Shown here piece by piece: positions 26,473 to 34,517 of a stretch of DNA of 64,000 nucleotides. This DNA is from Pseudoalteromonas piscicida (GTDB lineage Bacteria; Pseudomonadota; Gammaproteobacteria; Enterobacterales; Alteromonadaceae). The position numbers and the translations under genes are program-made. A model generated the notes under the pieces. That model searched no databases and was not told where the DNA came from. It saw only the letters and a list, made by a program, of their open reading frames with translations. Within the stretch, counting starts at the first letter, position 1; each line of letters starts with the position of its first letter. The stretch covers positions 908,501 to 972,500 of the forward strand of contig NZ_CP011924.1 in the NCBI RefSeq assembly GCF_000238315.3, written 5' to 3'.

Positions 26473-27324
26473 GGTGTAACGCAAAACTTTGTCGCACCTT
26501 GGGGTGGTAAAAGTGAGTTTGCAGGGCTTGGTTTTGTTGTTGACTTATCTGGTGAATTTAACAGTGTGACCGACAAGCAAACAGCGTTAATTATTCACCT
26601 GGGTGCCAAAAGCAAAGGGTCTCGTGCAAAAGCGTTAGATAACGTTGTTAAAAAGCTTGAAGCACAGCAAGAAAAGCTTGCTAAGAAAGACAAAAAAGAC
26701 GAGGGAAAACCAAGTTTAGAAGAACAAGTGTTAACTCAAGTGCTTGCGGGTGATATGCCTGTGATTGCGACGCTTTCAAGAGCGTCGGATATTCTTGAAG
26801 CGATTAAGCTAAAAGAAAAGTTTGGTTTAGATCTGATTCTTCAGGGGGCAGATGATGCGGTAGTGGTCGCTGAGCAATTAGCTGAGGCGAAAGTACCTGT
26901 TATTTTGAGTGCAGTATCAAACCTACCAGCTAGCTTTGACTCAATGCATGCAAGTCTAGATAACGCAGGTAAGCTTGAAAAAGCGGGTGTCAATGTCATC
27001 CTGTCAATTGGTGGTGACGGTAGTCATAACGTCTACCAGCTACGCTTTGATGCGGGTATTGCGGTAGCAAATGGCATGAGTCATGAAGGCGCACTTAAGG
27101 CGGTTACCGCTAACCCTGCGAAAGCACTGGGTATTGATGGCGGTGTAATTGAAGCTGGTAAACGTGCAGACATCGTAATGTGGAGTGCGGATCCGTTCGA
27201 ATTCAGCACCACAATCGATAAAATCTGGATCAATGGTGAGGAAGTGTCTACTGAATCACGCCACGATAAGCTAAGAGACAGATATACGACAGATTCTGAT
27301 ATGCCTAGAGCGTATACGAAGTAA
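26473..27324 (+). pseudogene. Truncated 5'-less copy of the amidohydrolase-like gene
   Basis: The right repeat copy contains codons 127 to the stop of the gene at 24974 but no signal peptide or N-terminal barrel strands. An in-frame TTG at 26434 in the intergenic element would give a 296-residue protein beginning with 13 unrelated residues, with no ribosome-binding site that I can see. The copy lies after a strong terminator. It is most simply a by-product of tandem duplication. Confidence 0.85.
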
Positions 27325-27338
27325 TGTTTTTAAATTAG

Positions 27339-27360
27339 GGCCTCATTTGAGGCCTTTTTT
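27339..27360 (+). terminator. Terminator, duplicated copy
   Basis: Same GGCCTC-ATTT-GAGGCC-T6 structure as at 26218-26239, displaced by 1,121 bases. Confidence 0.8.
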
Positions 27361-27507
27361 AATTCGGTTTGTCCCGTCCTAAATAACCTGAGATTTGGGT
27401 AAGGAATGAGCTAACTAATTGTTCTTAAACTTAATGAAATTATTTCCTTATCTAGCCAGAGAGTTTTAGGGATAACTCCACTCTCGCGTCCTGCTACCGC
27501 CCAGGTA

Positions 27508-27558
27508 CCTACATCCTAGTAGGCAAGACGAATTTACGCACCAATAGCTGGCTATTGG
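27508..27558. repeat. Intergenic hairpin element, right copy
   Basis: Second copy of the two-hairpin segment at 26387-26437, carried by the tandem duplication. It is separated from the tusE 3' end by about 65 bases. Confidence 0.45.
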
Positions 27559-27625
27559 AAGTGAATTCAACGCAGTTAGCGCTAAAACTGGCTGCTAGAA
27601 AGGCATTAATTATCCGAAGTTCAGG

Positions 27626-27955
27626 TTAAATACACTTGGCGGGTTTTGGCAATCCTGCTATTTTTGTTGCTTGTTTGGCTGGGCCTTTTGGAAATAACTT
27701 ATATAAATAGATGCTATTACCTTTATCCTCGCCTAGTGCTTTAGCCATTGCCTTTACCAGCATGCGGATCGCAGGGCTGGTGTTGTATTCGAGATAAAAA
27801 TTTCTCACAAACTCAATGACTTCCCAATGTGAATCTGAAAGCTCAATGTTTTCTTCCGCGGCTAGAAGTGGTGCTAAATCTTTAGTCCATTGAGTATGAT
27901 CTAGCAAATAGCCTTGTTTATCTGTCTCGATAGTTTGGTTGTTAAATTCTAGCAT
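27626..27955 (-). CDS. tusE: Sulfur relay protein TusE (DsrC family)
   Basis: A 109-residue protein starting at the ATG at 27955. It matches DsrC/Tus[22 protein letters not shown] near the start, [16 protein letters not shown] in the middle, and the terminal PAKCI whose Cys108 accepts the persulfide. TusE passes sulfur from TusBCD to MnmA for 2-thiolation of tRNA wobble uridine. An upstream TTG would add four residues. It is the last gene of a tusDCBE operon, with six bases between it and tusB. Confidence 0.94.
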   Translation of the reverse strand: MLEFNNQTIETDKQGYLLDHTQWTKDLAPLLAAEENIELSDSHWEVIEFVRNFYLEYNTSPAIRMLVKAMAKALGEDKGNSIYLYKLFPKGPAKQATKIAGLPKPAKCI

Positions 27956-27960
27956 GATGA

Positions 27961-28215
27961 TTACCAAGTAATTGAATTGTTCATAGTAATGGTCAGCTCA
28001 ACCCAATCTTTGTCAGAAATAAGCTTTACTCCGGCTTCTGGGACAATGCTTCTGGCACTGGCGCAGGTTTGCAGCATCACCACATTTGCATCTCCAGCTG
28101 AGATACGCGTTTGCCCAAAGCAGCCATCATTACACAATAAAATTGTGTCTTGATGGGATACAAACTGCAGCTGATCGCATGCTTCAATACTAGAAATAAT
28201 ATGTAGCGTACTCAT
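27961..28215 (-). CDS. tusB: Sulfurtransferase complex subunit TusB (DsrH)
   Basis: An 84-residue protein of the DsrE/F/H superfamily: MSTLHIISS start, [12 protein letters not shown] in the middle, and [13 protein letters not shown] near the end. TusB is a structural subunit of the TusBCD hexamer. Its ATG overlaps the end of tusC by four bases. This and the flanking genes have normal lengths and order. Confidence 0.92.
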   Translation of the reverse strand: MSTLHIISSIEACDQLQFVSHQDTILLCNDGCFGQTRISAGDANVVMLQTCASARSIVPEAGVKLISDKDWVELTITMNNSITW

Positions 28216-28571
28216 AGTGTCACCACAAAGTCATGTTGTTTGATTAACGCAAGGATTTCATGTTGATTTTTGATTTCAGTAGCAACTGCAAGGGAGTGTG
28301 GCGATATGTTAAACTCCTCCATCGCTGACTGACAGGCATAAACCCGCTCGACATCATAAATTTCCAGAGTTTTTAATTGCTTAAACATATCTTTTAAACC
28401 CAGTAGTGGAGCATTGAGGGTTTTCTGGAGCGATAGCACAGCAGAACCGGTAAAAAGCCAACTTACTTGTTGATCAATCGCTGCATAGATTAGTGCGACA
28501 TCGAGCGCTTCTTTCAGGCTATTTTGGTCAAATGGACTGGTTTGAGAAATAATTAACACGTTTTTACTCAT
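28212..28571 (-). CDS. tusC: Sulfurtransferase complex subunit TusC (DsrF)
   Basis: A 119-residue member of the DsrE/F family (NVLIISQTSPFDQNSLKEALDVALIYAA, QVSWLFTGSAVLSL, VERVYACQSAMEEF). It lies between tusD and tusB with four-base overlaps on each side, implying translational coupling. It is the non-catalytic partner in TusBCD. Confidence 0.93.
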   Translation of the reverse strand: MSKNVLIISQTSPFDQNSLKEALDVALIYAAIDQQVSWLFTGSAVLSLQKTLNAPLLGLKDMFKQLKTLEIYDVERVYACQSAMEEFNISPHSLAVATEIKNQHEILALIKQHDFVVTL

Positions 28572-28921
28572 TTAAACTGCATCCACTTATCAGACTTACT
28601 CGAGATCATGGCAAACTCCGCAAGGCCTGCAACGGTGAAAGGGCTAACGTCTTCGATGCTAACGCCGCGCTTTTCCGCAGCGGTGACACACAGCAACAGA
28701 GGGATCCCTTTATCTTTGATGCGTTGCCAAATCGCGTTGACTTGCAATTCGTCGGAAGCGTGTACGATATTTTGACTAGCGTGATAAACACCATCTTGGT
28801 ATAGAAAGATACACGCGATTTGATGGTCACTTTTAATAGCGGCATCGACATACCGTTCTAGTATAGTTAACTTTGACTGTGCAGCTACGCCAAAGTGCAC
28901 TGATATGGCTATTTGACTCAA
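28568..28921 (-). CDS. tusD: Sulfurtransferase complex subunit TusD (DsrE)
   Basis: A 117-residue protein whose Cys78 (PLLLCVTAAEKRG) is at exactly the position of the catalytic cysteine of the Escherichia coli TusD. It receives sulfur from TusA and hands it to TusE. N-terminal ISVHFGVAAQ and the ACIFLYQDGVYHA segment are typical. First gene of the tus operon; a terminator of the upstream yccA-like gene lies just before it, so the operon should have its own promoter. Confidence 0.93.
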   Translation of the reverse strand: MSQIAISVHFGVAAQSKLTILERYVDAAIKSDHQIACIFLYQDGVYHASQNIVHASDELQVNAIWQRIKDKGIPLLLCVTAAEKRGVSIEDVSPFTVAGLAEFAMISSKSDKWMQFK

Positions 28922-28932
28922 ATTTTACTCAT

Positions 28933-28955
28933 AAAAAAGCCCCGTAATGGGGCTT
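28933..28955 (-). terminator. Terminator of the Bax inhibitor-1 family gene
   Basis: On the minus strand AAGCCCC-ATTAC-GGGGCTT is followed by a T run, 20 bases after the stop codon of the gene at 28976. Confidence 0.8.
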
Positions 28956-28975
28956 ATTTTATCAGAAATTCTGAG

Positions 28976-29641
28976 TTAGTCATCCGACGCGCCTAAAAGG
29001 GCAAGGATACTGGTAAATAAGTTATAAATACTTAAATACAAGCTCACAGTTGCAAGCACGTAGTTTGTCTCGCCGCCGTTGATAATTCGGCTTGTATCAT
29101 AAAGGATAAAGCCAGACATTAATAACACGACTGCCGCATTAATTGCCATAAACGCGATGCTCGATCCAATGAACAAGTTTACTAGGCTTGAGATAATAAC
29201 GACGATTAAACCAACCGTTAAAAAGCCGCCCATAAACGAAAAGTCTTTTTTCGTGGTTAGTGCATAAGCTGATAAACCGAAGAAAATTAACGCTGTTGTG
29301 CCAAGAGCTTGTACTATCAACATGCCACCATTTGGTAGTGCAGCATAGTGATTAAGCATAGGCCCAAGGCCGAAACCTAAAATACCAGTAAATAAGAATA
29401 CAAGACCGATAGCAGAAGATGAGTTTGCTTTTTTACCGATAACAAATAGCAAACCAAATGCAACTAATGAACAAACAATACCGGTAAACGCTGGTAATGC
29501 CATTGTCATTGAAATTGCGGCTGTTACTGCACTGAACGCTAATGTCATTGCCAATAGGAAGTAAGTGTTTTTCAACACTTTGTTTGTTTCCATTGTCGAC
29601 ATGACAGGTTTTGCAGTGTTGTATGAATGATTGAATGCCAT
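28976..29641 (-). CDS. yccA: Bax inhibitor-1/YccA family membrane protein
   Basis: A 221-residue protein with seven hydrophobic segments, close to the 219 residues of Escherichia coli YccA. It has FTGILGFGLGPML, ILYDTSRIINGGETNY (the conserved loop before the last helix) and a final helix LYLSIYNLFTSILALLG, all typical of the family. In E. coli YccA modulates the FtsH protease; in E. coli too it is next to tusE. AAGGAG precedes the ATG. The gene is separated from tusD by a terminator, so it is probably its own unit. Confidence 0.9.
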   Translation of the reverse strand: MAFNHSYNTAKPVMSTMETNKVLKNTYFLLAMTLAFSAVTAAISMTMALPAFTGIVCSLVAFGLLFVIGKKANSSSAIGLVFLFTGILGFGLGPMLNHYAALPNGGMLIVQALGTTALIFFGLSAYALTTKKDFSFMGGFLTVGLIVVIISSLVNLFIGSSIAFMAINAAVVLLMSGFILYDTSRIINGGETNYVLATVSLYLSIYNLFTSILALLGASDD

Positions 29642-29897
29642 GATTCAAGCTCCTTAATAAAACATGCTGATCCCAAAAATAACTGAGATAAGAGTATCAA
29701 TTGTTATATGTTGGGGCAATGATTTCTGGATCAATATCTGTCGTTAATTGGGTCTCTACGGTAATTGTTACTCAATACGTAAGACTTTGAATATTTTCAA
29801 AAGTTCGCTGAAATATCAAAAACACGCATAATTTTGGCTGGTTCTTAGACGATTGAGCCAAATTTTACGCAAACGATCAAATAATTGAAAAAAAAGC

Positions 29898-29926
29898 TTC
29901 ACAAGCGCATGGGGATTCTCTATTAT
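29898..29926 (+). promoter_or_regulatory. Promoter of the tRNA-Ser pair
   Basis: TTCACA (29898-29903), 17-base spacer, TATTAT (29921-29926), then a GC-rich discriminator (TCGCCCCGC) as expected for a stringently controlled stable-RNA promoter. The first tRNA begins 12 bases further on. Confidence 0.75.
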
Positions 29927-29938
29927 TCGCCCCGCTGC

Positions 29939-30029
29939 GGAGAGATGGCTGAGTGGTTGAAAGCACCGGTCTTGAAAACCGGCATACGTTAATAGCGTAT
30001 CTAGGGTTCAAATCCCTATCTCTCCGCCA
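29939..30029 (+). tRNA. tRNA-Ser (TGA), copy 1
   Basis: 91 bases with encoded CCA and a long variable arm (CATACGTTAATAGCGTAT). Acceptor GGAGAGA pairs with TCTCTCC; anticodon loop CTTGAAA gives TGA, reading UCA and related serine codons. Confidence 0.97.
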
Positions 30030-30071
30030 CTTATTTTAGATTCATGCTTGAAAGCGTGGATTATAGGTTTT

Positions 30072-30162
30072 GGAGAGATGGCTGAGTGGTTGAAAGCACC
30101 GGTCTTGAAAACCGGCATACGTTAATAGCGTATCTAGGGTTCAAATCCCTATCTCTCCGCCA
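30072..30162 (+). tRNA. tRNA-Ser (TGA), copy 2
   Basis: Identical to the copy at 29939, after a 42-base spacer. Cotranscribed with it and ended by a strong terminator. Confidence 0.97.
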
Positions 30163-30167
30163 CATTT

Positions 30168-30194
30168 AAAGCCCTCATATTTGAGGGCTTTTTT
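30168..30194 (+). terminator. Terminator of the tRNA-Ser operon
   Basis: AAGCCCTCA (30169-30177) pairs with TGAGGGCTT (30182-30190), followed by T's. Confidence 0.85.
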
Positions 30195-30344
30195 GTTTCT
30201 GATATCAGAAATCTCCCATCTTGCGATTTCACCGATATACTCTCGATAAAAATACCTATTAGACCAAAGTCGGCTAGTGCCGAGGCACTGCTTGCACAAT
30301 ACTCAATAGTGTTGAATGAATAATAAGTGTAGAGAGTGTTGAAT

Positions 30345-30722
30345 ATGAAACAAGTTGGCAAAGGGGTTGGGTTCTCTTTATTATCACCGTTAATTGTGGG
30401 CGGTGTGCTTGGGATTTACTACAGCTTTACACTCGGTCGCAGTGAGATGTTCTTTAACTTACTACTCAGCGCAATTTCTAACGCATACATCGTTGGTCTT
30501 GCAATGTGTCTATTCGTTGTTCCCGGATATATCCTTATGTTTAGGTACAACAAGGTGCAATATGGTGGTTTGTTAACACTAGGCTTACTTGGTGGTGCGG
30601 TATTTAGCTATCTTTTCGCTGCACAATCGGGTGTCGGTTTTATTGTTAACGCCTTAATGTCAATGCTCGCCGCGGGGCTATTCTTGTTTGGTTTACGGGC
30701 AGGTCATCGTAAAACTGAGTGA
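30345..30722 (+). CDS. Small four-helix membrane protein of unknown function
   Basis: A 125-residue protein starting at the ATG at 30345, with GAGAGTG upstream; a GTG three codons earlier is possible. Four hydrophobic segments fill it (GFSLLSPLIVGGVLGIYY, IVGLAMCLFVVPGYILMF, GGLLTLGLLGGAVFSYLF, VNALMSMLAAGLFLFGL) with a basic C-terminus. I do not recognise the family. It lies alone between the tRNA-Ser operon and msrC. Confidence 0.7.
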   Translation: MKQVGKGVGFSLLSPLIVGGVLGIYYSFTLGRSEMFFNLLLSAISNAYIVGLAMCLFVVPGYILMFRYNKVQYGGLLTLGLLGGAVFSYLFAAQSGVGFIVNALMSMLAAGLFLFGLRAGHRKTE

Positions 30723-30843
30723 TAATTAACCGAGCAGTGTCAGTTTTACAGATAATTAATACTTTTTCAGTCGAAAAGGTTTTAATTATTTCTCCGAAAG
30801 AGTACCTTTAGCTTTTGTCGTTCAATTCGTGAATTTGATGGTA

Positions 30844-31302
30844 ATGCAAAAGCAAGACTTTTATCAGACTTTAGTTAAACAAGCTCAAGGGCTAATCAGT
30901 GGTGAACACAATGTGATTGCCAATATGGCAAACTTGAGTGCGCTTTTATTTACAACTCTTGAAGATATCAACTGGGCAGGCTTTTATCTTATGGATAGCG
31001 CTGAAGAGTTGGTTCTTGGGCCATTCCAAGGCAACCCTGCCTGCATTCGAATTCCTGTTGGTAAAGGGGTGTGTGGTACAGCTGCTGCAACTTGTGAAAC
31101 GCAATTGGTTGAGGATGTTCATGCGTTTGCTGGCCACATTGCTTGCGATGCAGCATCAAATTCAGAAATTGTGATCCCTGTTTTTAAAGATAATAAAGTG
31201 ATTGCCGTGCTAGACATTGACAGTCCTAGTCTGGCAAGATTTGACGAGCAGGATAAGATCGGATTAGAAGCGTTAGTTAAAGCGTTTGAGGAAACGCTTT
31301 AA
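30844..31302 (+). CDS. msrC: Free methionine-(R)-sulfoxide reductase (GAF domain)
   Basis: A 152-residue GAF enzyme that reduces free Met-R-sulfoxide. Compared with Escherichia coli YebR/fRMsr, the three catalytic cysteines are present with the same spacing (Cys67, Cys77, Cys101), in GPFQGNPAC, GKGVCGTA and HIACDAASNSE. The start is set at the ATG at 30844 (MQKQDFYQTL) by analogy with that protein; two upstream in-frame starts (30829, 30838) exist and no strong ribosome-binding site decides. The stop overlaps the ATG of the next gene by one base. It heads the msrC-orf-proQ-prc cluster, a conserved order. Confidence 0.92.
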   Translation: MQKQDFYQTLVKQAQGLISGEHNVIANMANLSALLFTTLEDINWAGFYLMDSAEELVLGPFQGNPACIRIPVGKGVCGTAAATCETQLVEDVHAFAGHIACDAASNSEIVIPVFKDNKVIAVLDIDSPSLARFDEQDKIGLEALVKAFEETL

Positions 31303-31580
31303 TGAAAGATATGCTTCAGGTACAAGATTATTTGTTTTCCTACGCCGATGTTGGTGATTGGGAAGGTGAAGAAGAAGTTGTTGCAGAACGCTTAAATGAA
31401 CTTATTCATCACGCATGGGATTTGCTTCCCGAAGATTTAGACTGTGACACAATAGATAGGCTCATAGAAGGTATTTGGGAACATCTTCGCGGTGATTTAG
31501 CGCTTCTTGAAGCAGATATAGAAGAGCTAATTGACTGGGTTACACACTATATAAACTCGTCGCTCGATGAGCAGATGTAA
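31302..31580 (+). CDS. Small acidic helical protein of unknown function between msrC and proQ
   Basis: A 92-residue cytosolic protein coupled to msrC by a one-base overlap (TAATG) and placed 15 bases before proQ. It is very acidic (for example DVGDWEGEEEVVAERLNELI, DLALLEADIEELIDWV) and almost entirely helical. In enterobacteria msrC (yebR) is next to proQ without an equivalent that I know of. The coding character and tight packing make it real; function is not known to me. Confidence 0.78.
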   Translation: MKDMLQVQDYLFSYADVGDWEGEEEVVAERLNELIHHAWDLLPEDLDCDTIDRLIEGIWEHLRGDLALLEADIEELIDWVTHYINSSLDEQM

Positions 31581-31595
31581 TTAATAGGTTTAAAA

Positions 31596-32246
31596 ATGGA
31601 AACCACAAACAAGCTAAAAGACACAAATGAAGTATTAGACTTCTTATTTTCAGAATTTCCTAACTGCTTCAAGCAAAAGGAAGGGATTAAGCCATTAAAG
31701 GTTGGTATTTTCAAAGATATCGCTGAGCGTATTGAGGGGTCTGACAAAGTCAGTAAAACTCAAGTTCGTCAAGCACTTCGTAAATACACTTCAAACTGGC
31801 GTTATCTCGAAGCAGTCACGAAGAACGAGTTTCGTGTAGACCTAGACGGCAATCAAGCAGAAAAGGTTGAACAAGAGCACGTTGAACACGCAGAAAAAGC
31901 ATTGACCGAGAGCCGTGCAAAAATGGCTAAGCGTAAAAAGCCACAGCGTCCAAACAATCGCGATGGCGAAACAAAATCTTACAAAAAGAAACCTCACTCT
32001 AGGGATCGTCAAGACCAAAAACGCCCTAAAATGAGTAATAAACCTGCTGAAGTTAAACCAAAGCGCAGTGGTAAAGTTGAACCTTTACCGGCTGAACAGG
32101 TCAAGGTTAATAACAAAGTTAAAGTTAAACTTGGTCAAGCGCTTGTAAACGCTACTATCACTGAAGTCAAAAATGATGAAGTGCACGTAGAGCTTGTAAC
32201 AGGAATGCAAGTTAAAACTAAAGCAGATAGCCTATATATCCAGTAA
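31596..32246 (+). CDS. proQ: RNA chaperone ProQ
   Basis: A 216-residue RNA-binding protein. Residues about 5-110 are the ProQ/FinO domain (EVLDFLFSEFPNCFKQKEGIKPLKVGIFKDI, then TQVRQALRKYTSNWRYL), followed by a highly basic linker (KRKKPQRPNNRDG and similar, about 120-175) and a C-terminal Tudor-like domain (VKVKLGQALVNATITEVKNDEVHVEL). ProQ binds structured sRNAs and 3' ends of mRNAs. It is followed after ten bases by prc, as in Escherichia coli. Confidence 0.95.
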   Translation: METTNKLKDTNEVLDFLFSEFPNCFKQKEGIKPLKVGIFKDIAERIEGSDKVSKTQVRQALRKYTSNWRYLEAVTKNEFRVDLDGNQAEKVEQEHVEHAEKALTESRAKMAKRKKPQRPNNRDGETKSYKKKPHSRDRQDQKRPKMSNKPAEVKPKRSGKVEPLPAEQVKVNNKVKVKLGQALVNATITEVKNDEVHVELVTGMQVKTKADSLYIQ

Positions 32247-32256
32247 GGAGTTGTAT

Positions 32257-34293
32257 ATGAGTAAAAAGTTACCACTCATTTCCCTAGTCGCCGCGTTCGT
32301 ATCGAGTGTTACTTTAGCCTCAACAAGCACAGTCACTATTAAGGACTTGCCGGTTCTTAAACCTGAAGCGCAACACACAACGGCTAGTAAACGAGTGACT
32401 AACCTATTTACTCGACAACACTACAAACGCTTCAGTTTTGATGACAGCTTATCGGATAAAATTTTCGATAGGTACGTAGAAGCCATCGACTTTAATAAGT
32501 CTTTGCTTCTACAGTCGGATATCGATAGTTTTCAACAATATCGTAAGCAATTTGATGATGCATTGATCTCAGGAAAACTGGGTTTTGCTTATGATATGTT
32601 TAATCTAAGCATGAAGCGTCGCTTTGAGCGCTATGATTTTGCCATTGGCTTACTCGACAAAGAAATGAACTTTGACAAAAAAGATGAGTTCATTTTTGAT
32701 AGAGAAGAGCAAAGTTATGCAACCGCGACAAGCGAACTTGACGAATATTGGCGCCAGCGCGTTAAATCTGATGCGCTGCGCTTAAAATTGACCGGCAAAA
32801 ATTGGGAAGAGACCAAAGAAGTCCTTACCAAGCGCTACAAAAACGCGCAAAAACGCCTAGTCCAAACGAACAGTGAAGATGCATTTCAAGTAATCATGAA
32901 TGCGTTCGCACGTAGTATTGAAGCGCACACTTCCTATCTCTCGCCACGCCGAGCTGAACAGTTCAAAATGGATATGGACTTAGAGCTGGAAGGTATTGGT
33001 GCGGTATTAAGTTACGATGAAGATTACACTGTGATCCGAAGTTTAGTTCCAGGCGGCCCTGCGGACAAAACCGAAAAGCTTAAGCCGGACGACAAAATCA
33101 TCGGCGTAGCACAAGATGATAAAGAATTTGTAGACGTTATCGGCTGGCGTTTAGATGATGTGGTCGATCTCATCAAAGGCCCTAAGGGAACCAAGGTTCG
33201 ACTTCAATACCTTAAAGGTACTGATAGTCACGGTACGCCCAAAGTCGTTGAAATTGTTCGTGACAAAGTAAAATTGGAAGACCGCGCAGTTAAGTCTTCT
33301 GTCTTTGAAGCCAAATATTCTGAGCTACAAAGCAAAATAGGCGTGATAGAAATCCCGAGTTTTTACAATAATCTTTCTCAAGATGTAAAAACTGAAATCG
33401 CTAAACTTAAAGAAGCCAAAGTAGATGGGGTTATCATTGACCTTCGCCAAAATGGTGGTGGCTCGCTTTACGAAGCGACCCAGCTATCCGGTTTATTCTT
33501 TGACCAAGGTCCAGTTGTTCAGATCCATACCGCTTATAACCGTGTTGAAAGTCAACAAGATAGAGATGGCATTACCTTCTACGATGGACCTTTGACCGTT
33601 TTAGTTGACCGCTACAGTGCGTCGGCATCTGAGATTTTTGCTGCCGCGATGCAGGATTATGGTCGAGCAGTGGTGATTGGTGAGCAAACCTTTGGTAAAG
33701 GCACCGTGCAACAACATCGTGGCCTCGGTAAAAACTACGATTTATTCGAAAATCCTTTGGGGAGTGTAACTTACACTATTGCGAAGTTTTACCGTATTGA
33801 TGGTGGCAGTACGCAACATAAAGGCGTGATCCCTGATATCTTGCTACCGTCGGCAATCAATCCTGAGGAGTGGGGAGAGAGCCAAGAAGATAATGCACTG
33901 CCTTGGGATAGTATTGTTCGTGCAAAATATGCGAGTCTAGATAACTTGTCGCCAACTATTCAATACTTGAGTAAGCGCCATGATGAGCGAGTAAAAGCAG
34001 AGCCAGAATTCGAATATATTTATAAAGATATTGAAGAATACAAAGCGCGCAAAGATGATAAGGCGATTTCATTAGTTGAAGCCGAGCGTATCAAGGAGCG
34101 TGAAGAACGCGATGATCTGGTATTGAAACGCACTAATGAAAGGTTGAAACGTCTCGGTTTAGAGCCGGTTAAAGATTTGGATGATGCACCAGAGGTTATT
34201 TCGGAGTTAGACCCTTACCTTGAAGAGGCTGCGCTTATCACGCAGGACCTAATTTCATACGGGCGGATAGCCAAAAACGAAGTTAATAAATAA
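32257..34293 (+). CDS. prc: Carboxy-terminal (tail-specific) protease Prc
   Basis: A 678-residue periplasmic protease. The ATG at 32257, six bases after AAGGAG, is preferred over the TTG at 32251. A signal peptide ends near TLAST. A PDZ domain lies around residues 240-320 (GIGAVLSYDEDYTVIRSLVPGGPA), and the catalytic dyad is Ser456 (in YSASASEIF) and Lys481 (FGKGTVQ), four positions later than in Escherichia coli Prc. It cleaves C-terminally tagged periplasmic proteins and cell-wall hydrolase regulators. Cotranscribed with proQ and ended by a palindromic terminator. Confidence 0.96.
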   Translation: MSKKLPLISLVAAFVSSVTLASTSTVTIKDLPVLKPEAQHTTASKRVTNLFTRQHYKRFSFDDSLSDKIFDRYVEAIDFNKSLLLQSDIDSFQQYRKQFDDALISGKLGFAYDMFNLSMKRRFERYDFAIGLLDKEMNFDKKDEFIFDREEQSYATATSELDEYWRQRVKSDALRLKLTGKNWEETKEVLTKRYKNAQKRLVQTNSEDAFQVIMNAFARSIEAHTSYLSPRRAEQFKMDMDLELEGIGAVLSYDEDYTVIRSLVPGGPADKTEKLKPDDKIIGVAQDDKEFVDVIGWRLDDVVDLIKGPKGTKVRLQYLKGTDSHGTPKVVEIVRDKVKLEDRAVKSSVFEAKYSELQSKIGVIEIPSFYNNLSQDVKTEIAKLKEAKVDGVIIDLRQNGGGSLYEATQLSGLFFDQGPVVQIHTAYNRVESQQDRDGITFYDGPLTVLVDRYSASASEIFAAAMQDYGRAVVIGEQTFGKGTVQQHRGLGKNYDLFENPLGSVTYTIAKFYRIDGGSTQHKGVIPDILLPSAINPEEWGESQEDNALPWDSIVRAKYASLDNLSPTIQYLSKRHDERVKAEPEFEYIYKDIEEYKARKDDKAISLVEAERIKEREERDDLVLKRTNERLKRLGLEPVKDLDDAPEVISELDPYLEEAALITQDLISYGRIAKNEVNK

Positions 34294-34294
34294 T

Positions 34295-34317
34295 AAAAGG
34301 CGCTTCAAGCGCCTTTT
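34295..34317 (+). terminator. Terminator after prc
   Basis: AAAAGGCGCTT-C-AAGCGCCTTTT, a perfect palindrome with A and T tracts on both sides, so it could work in both directions. Confidence 0.75.
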
Positions 34318-34389
34318 ATTATGCCTTTTACACTTACTTTTACTTTACAAATTTTGTTATCATCTGCCAGATTTTCTAAGCTGATACTC

Positions 34390-34458
34390 TTTTGAGGCTT
34401 TTTGAGAATGGTGCGTGGCTCGACCACTGGCAACCTAGCTACTCAAAACGGCTCAAAA
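34390..34458 (+). promoter_or_regulatory. Inverted repeats upstream of the NhaC-family gene
   Basis: TTTTGAG occurs twice ten bases apart (34390-34396, 34400-34406) and its complement CTCAAAA occurs twice ten bases apart (34442-34448, 34452-34458), giving a 17-bp inverted repeat with two mismatches around 35 bases. Inside is GTGG-CTCGA-CCAC followed by TGGCAACC. It could be an operator or, if transcribed, a structured leader. No established class fits well. Confidence 0.5.
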
Positions 34459-34517
34459 CGGTATACTGCAAATAAAATAATTATAAGCATGGGTCGTCGT
34501 GCGTAGGAGTATTCCTT

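Larger units (their letters stand above)
26473..27593. repeat. Tandem direct repeat, right copy (1,121 bp)
   Basis: Begins GGTGTAACGCAAAAC and ends GCTAAAACTGGCT, directly abutting the left copy. The unit length is not a multiple of three, so the coding frame is not continued across the junction. After it the sequence diverges (CTAGAAAGGC). Confidence 0.93.

Noticed and set aside
26388..26576. A minus-strand 62-residue ORF across the junction of the tandem repeat.
   Set aside because: It is antisense to the repeated coding region and spans the duplication junction; no start signal or coding character.
25352..27593. An insertion sequence or transposon causing the 1.1-kb repeat.
   Set aside because: No transposase frame, terminal inverted repeats or target duplication are seen; the repeat holds host gene sequence only.
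34390..34458. A full SAM-I riboswitch before the NhaC-family gene.
   Set aside because: Only GGCAACC and one short helix agree; the kink-turn, P3 and P4 sequences of SAM-I are absent, so I list it only as an unexplained structured region.
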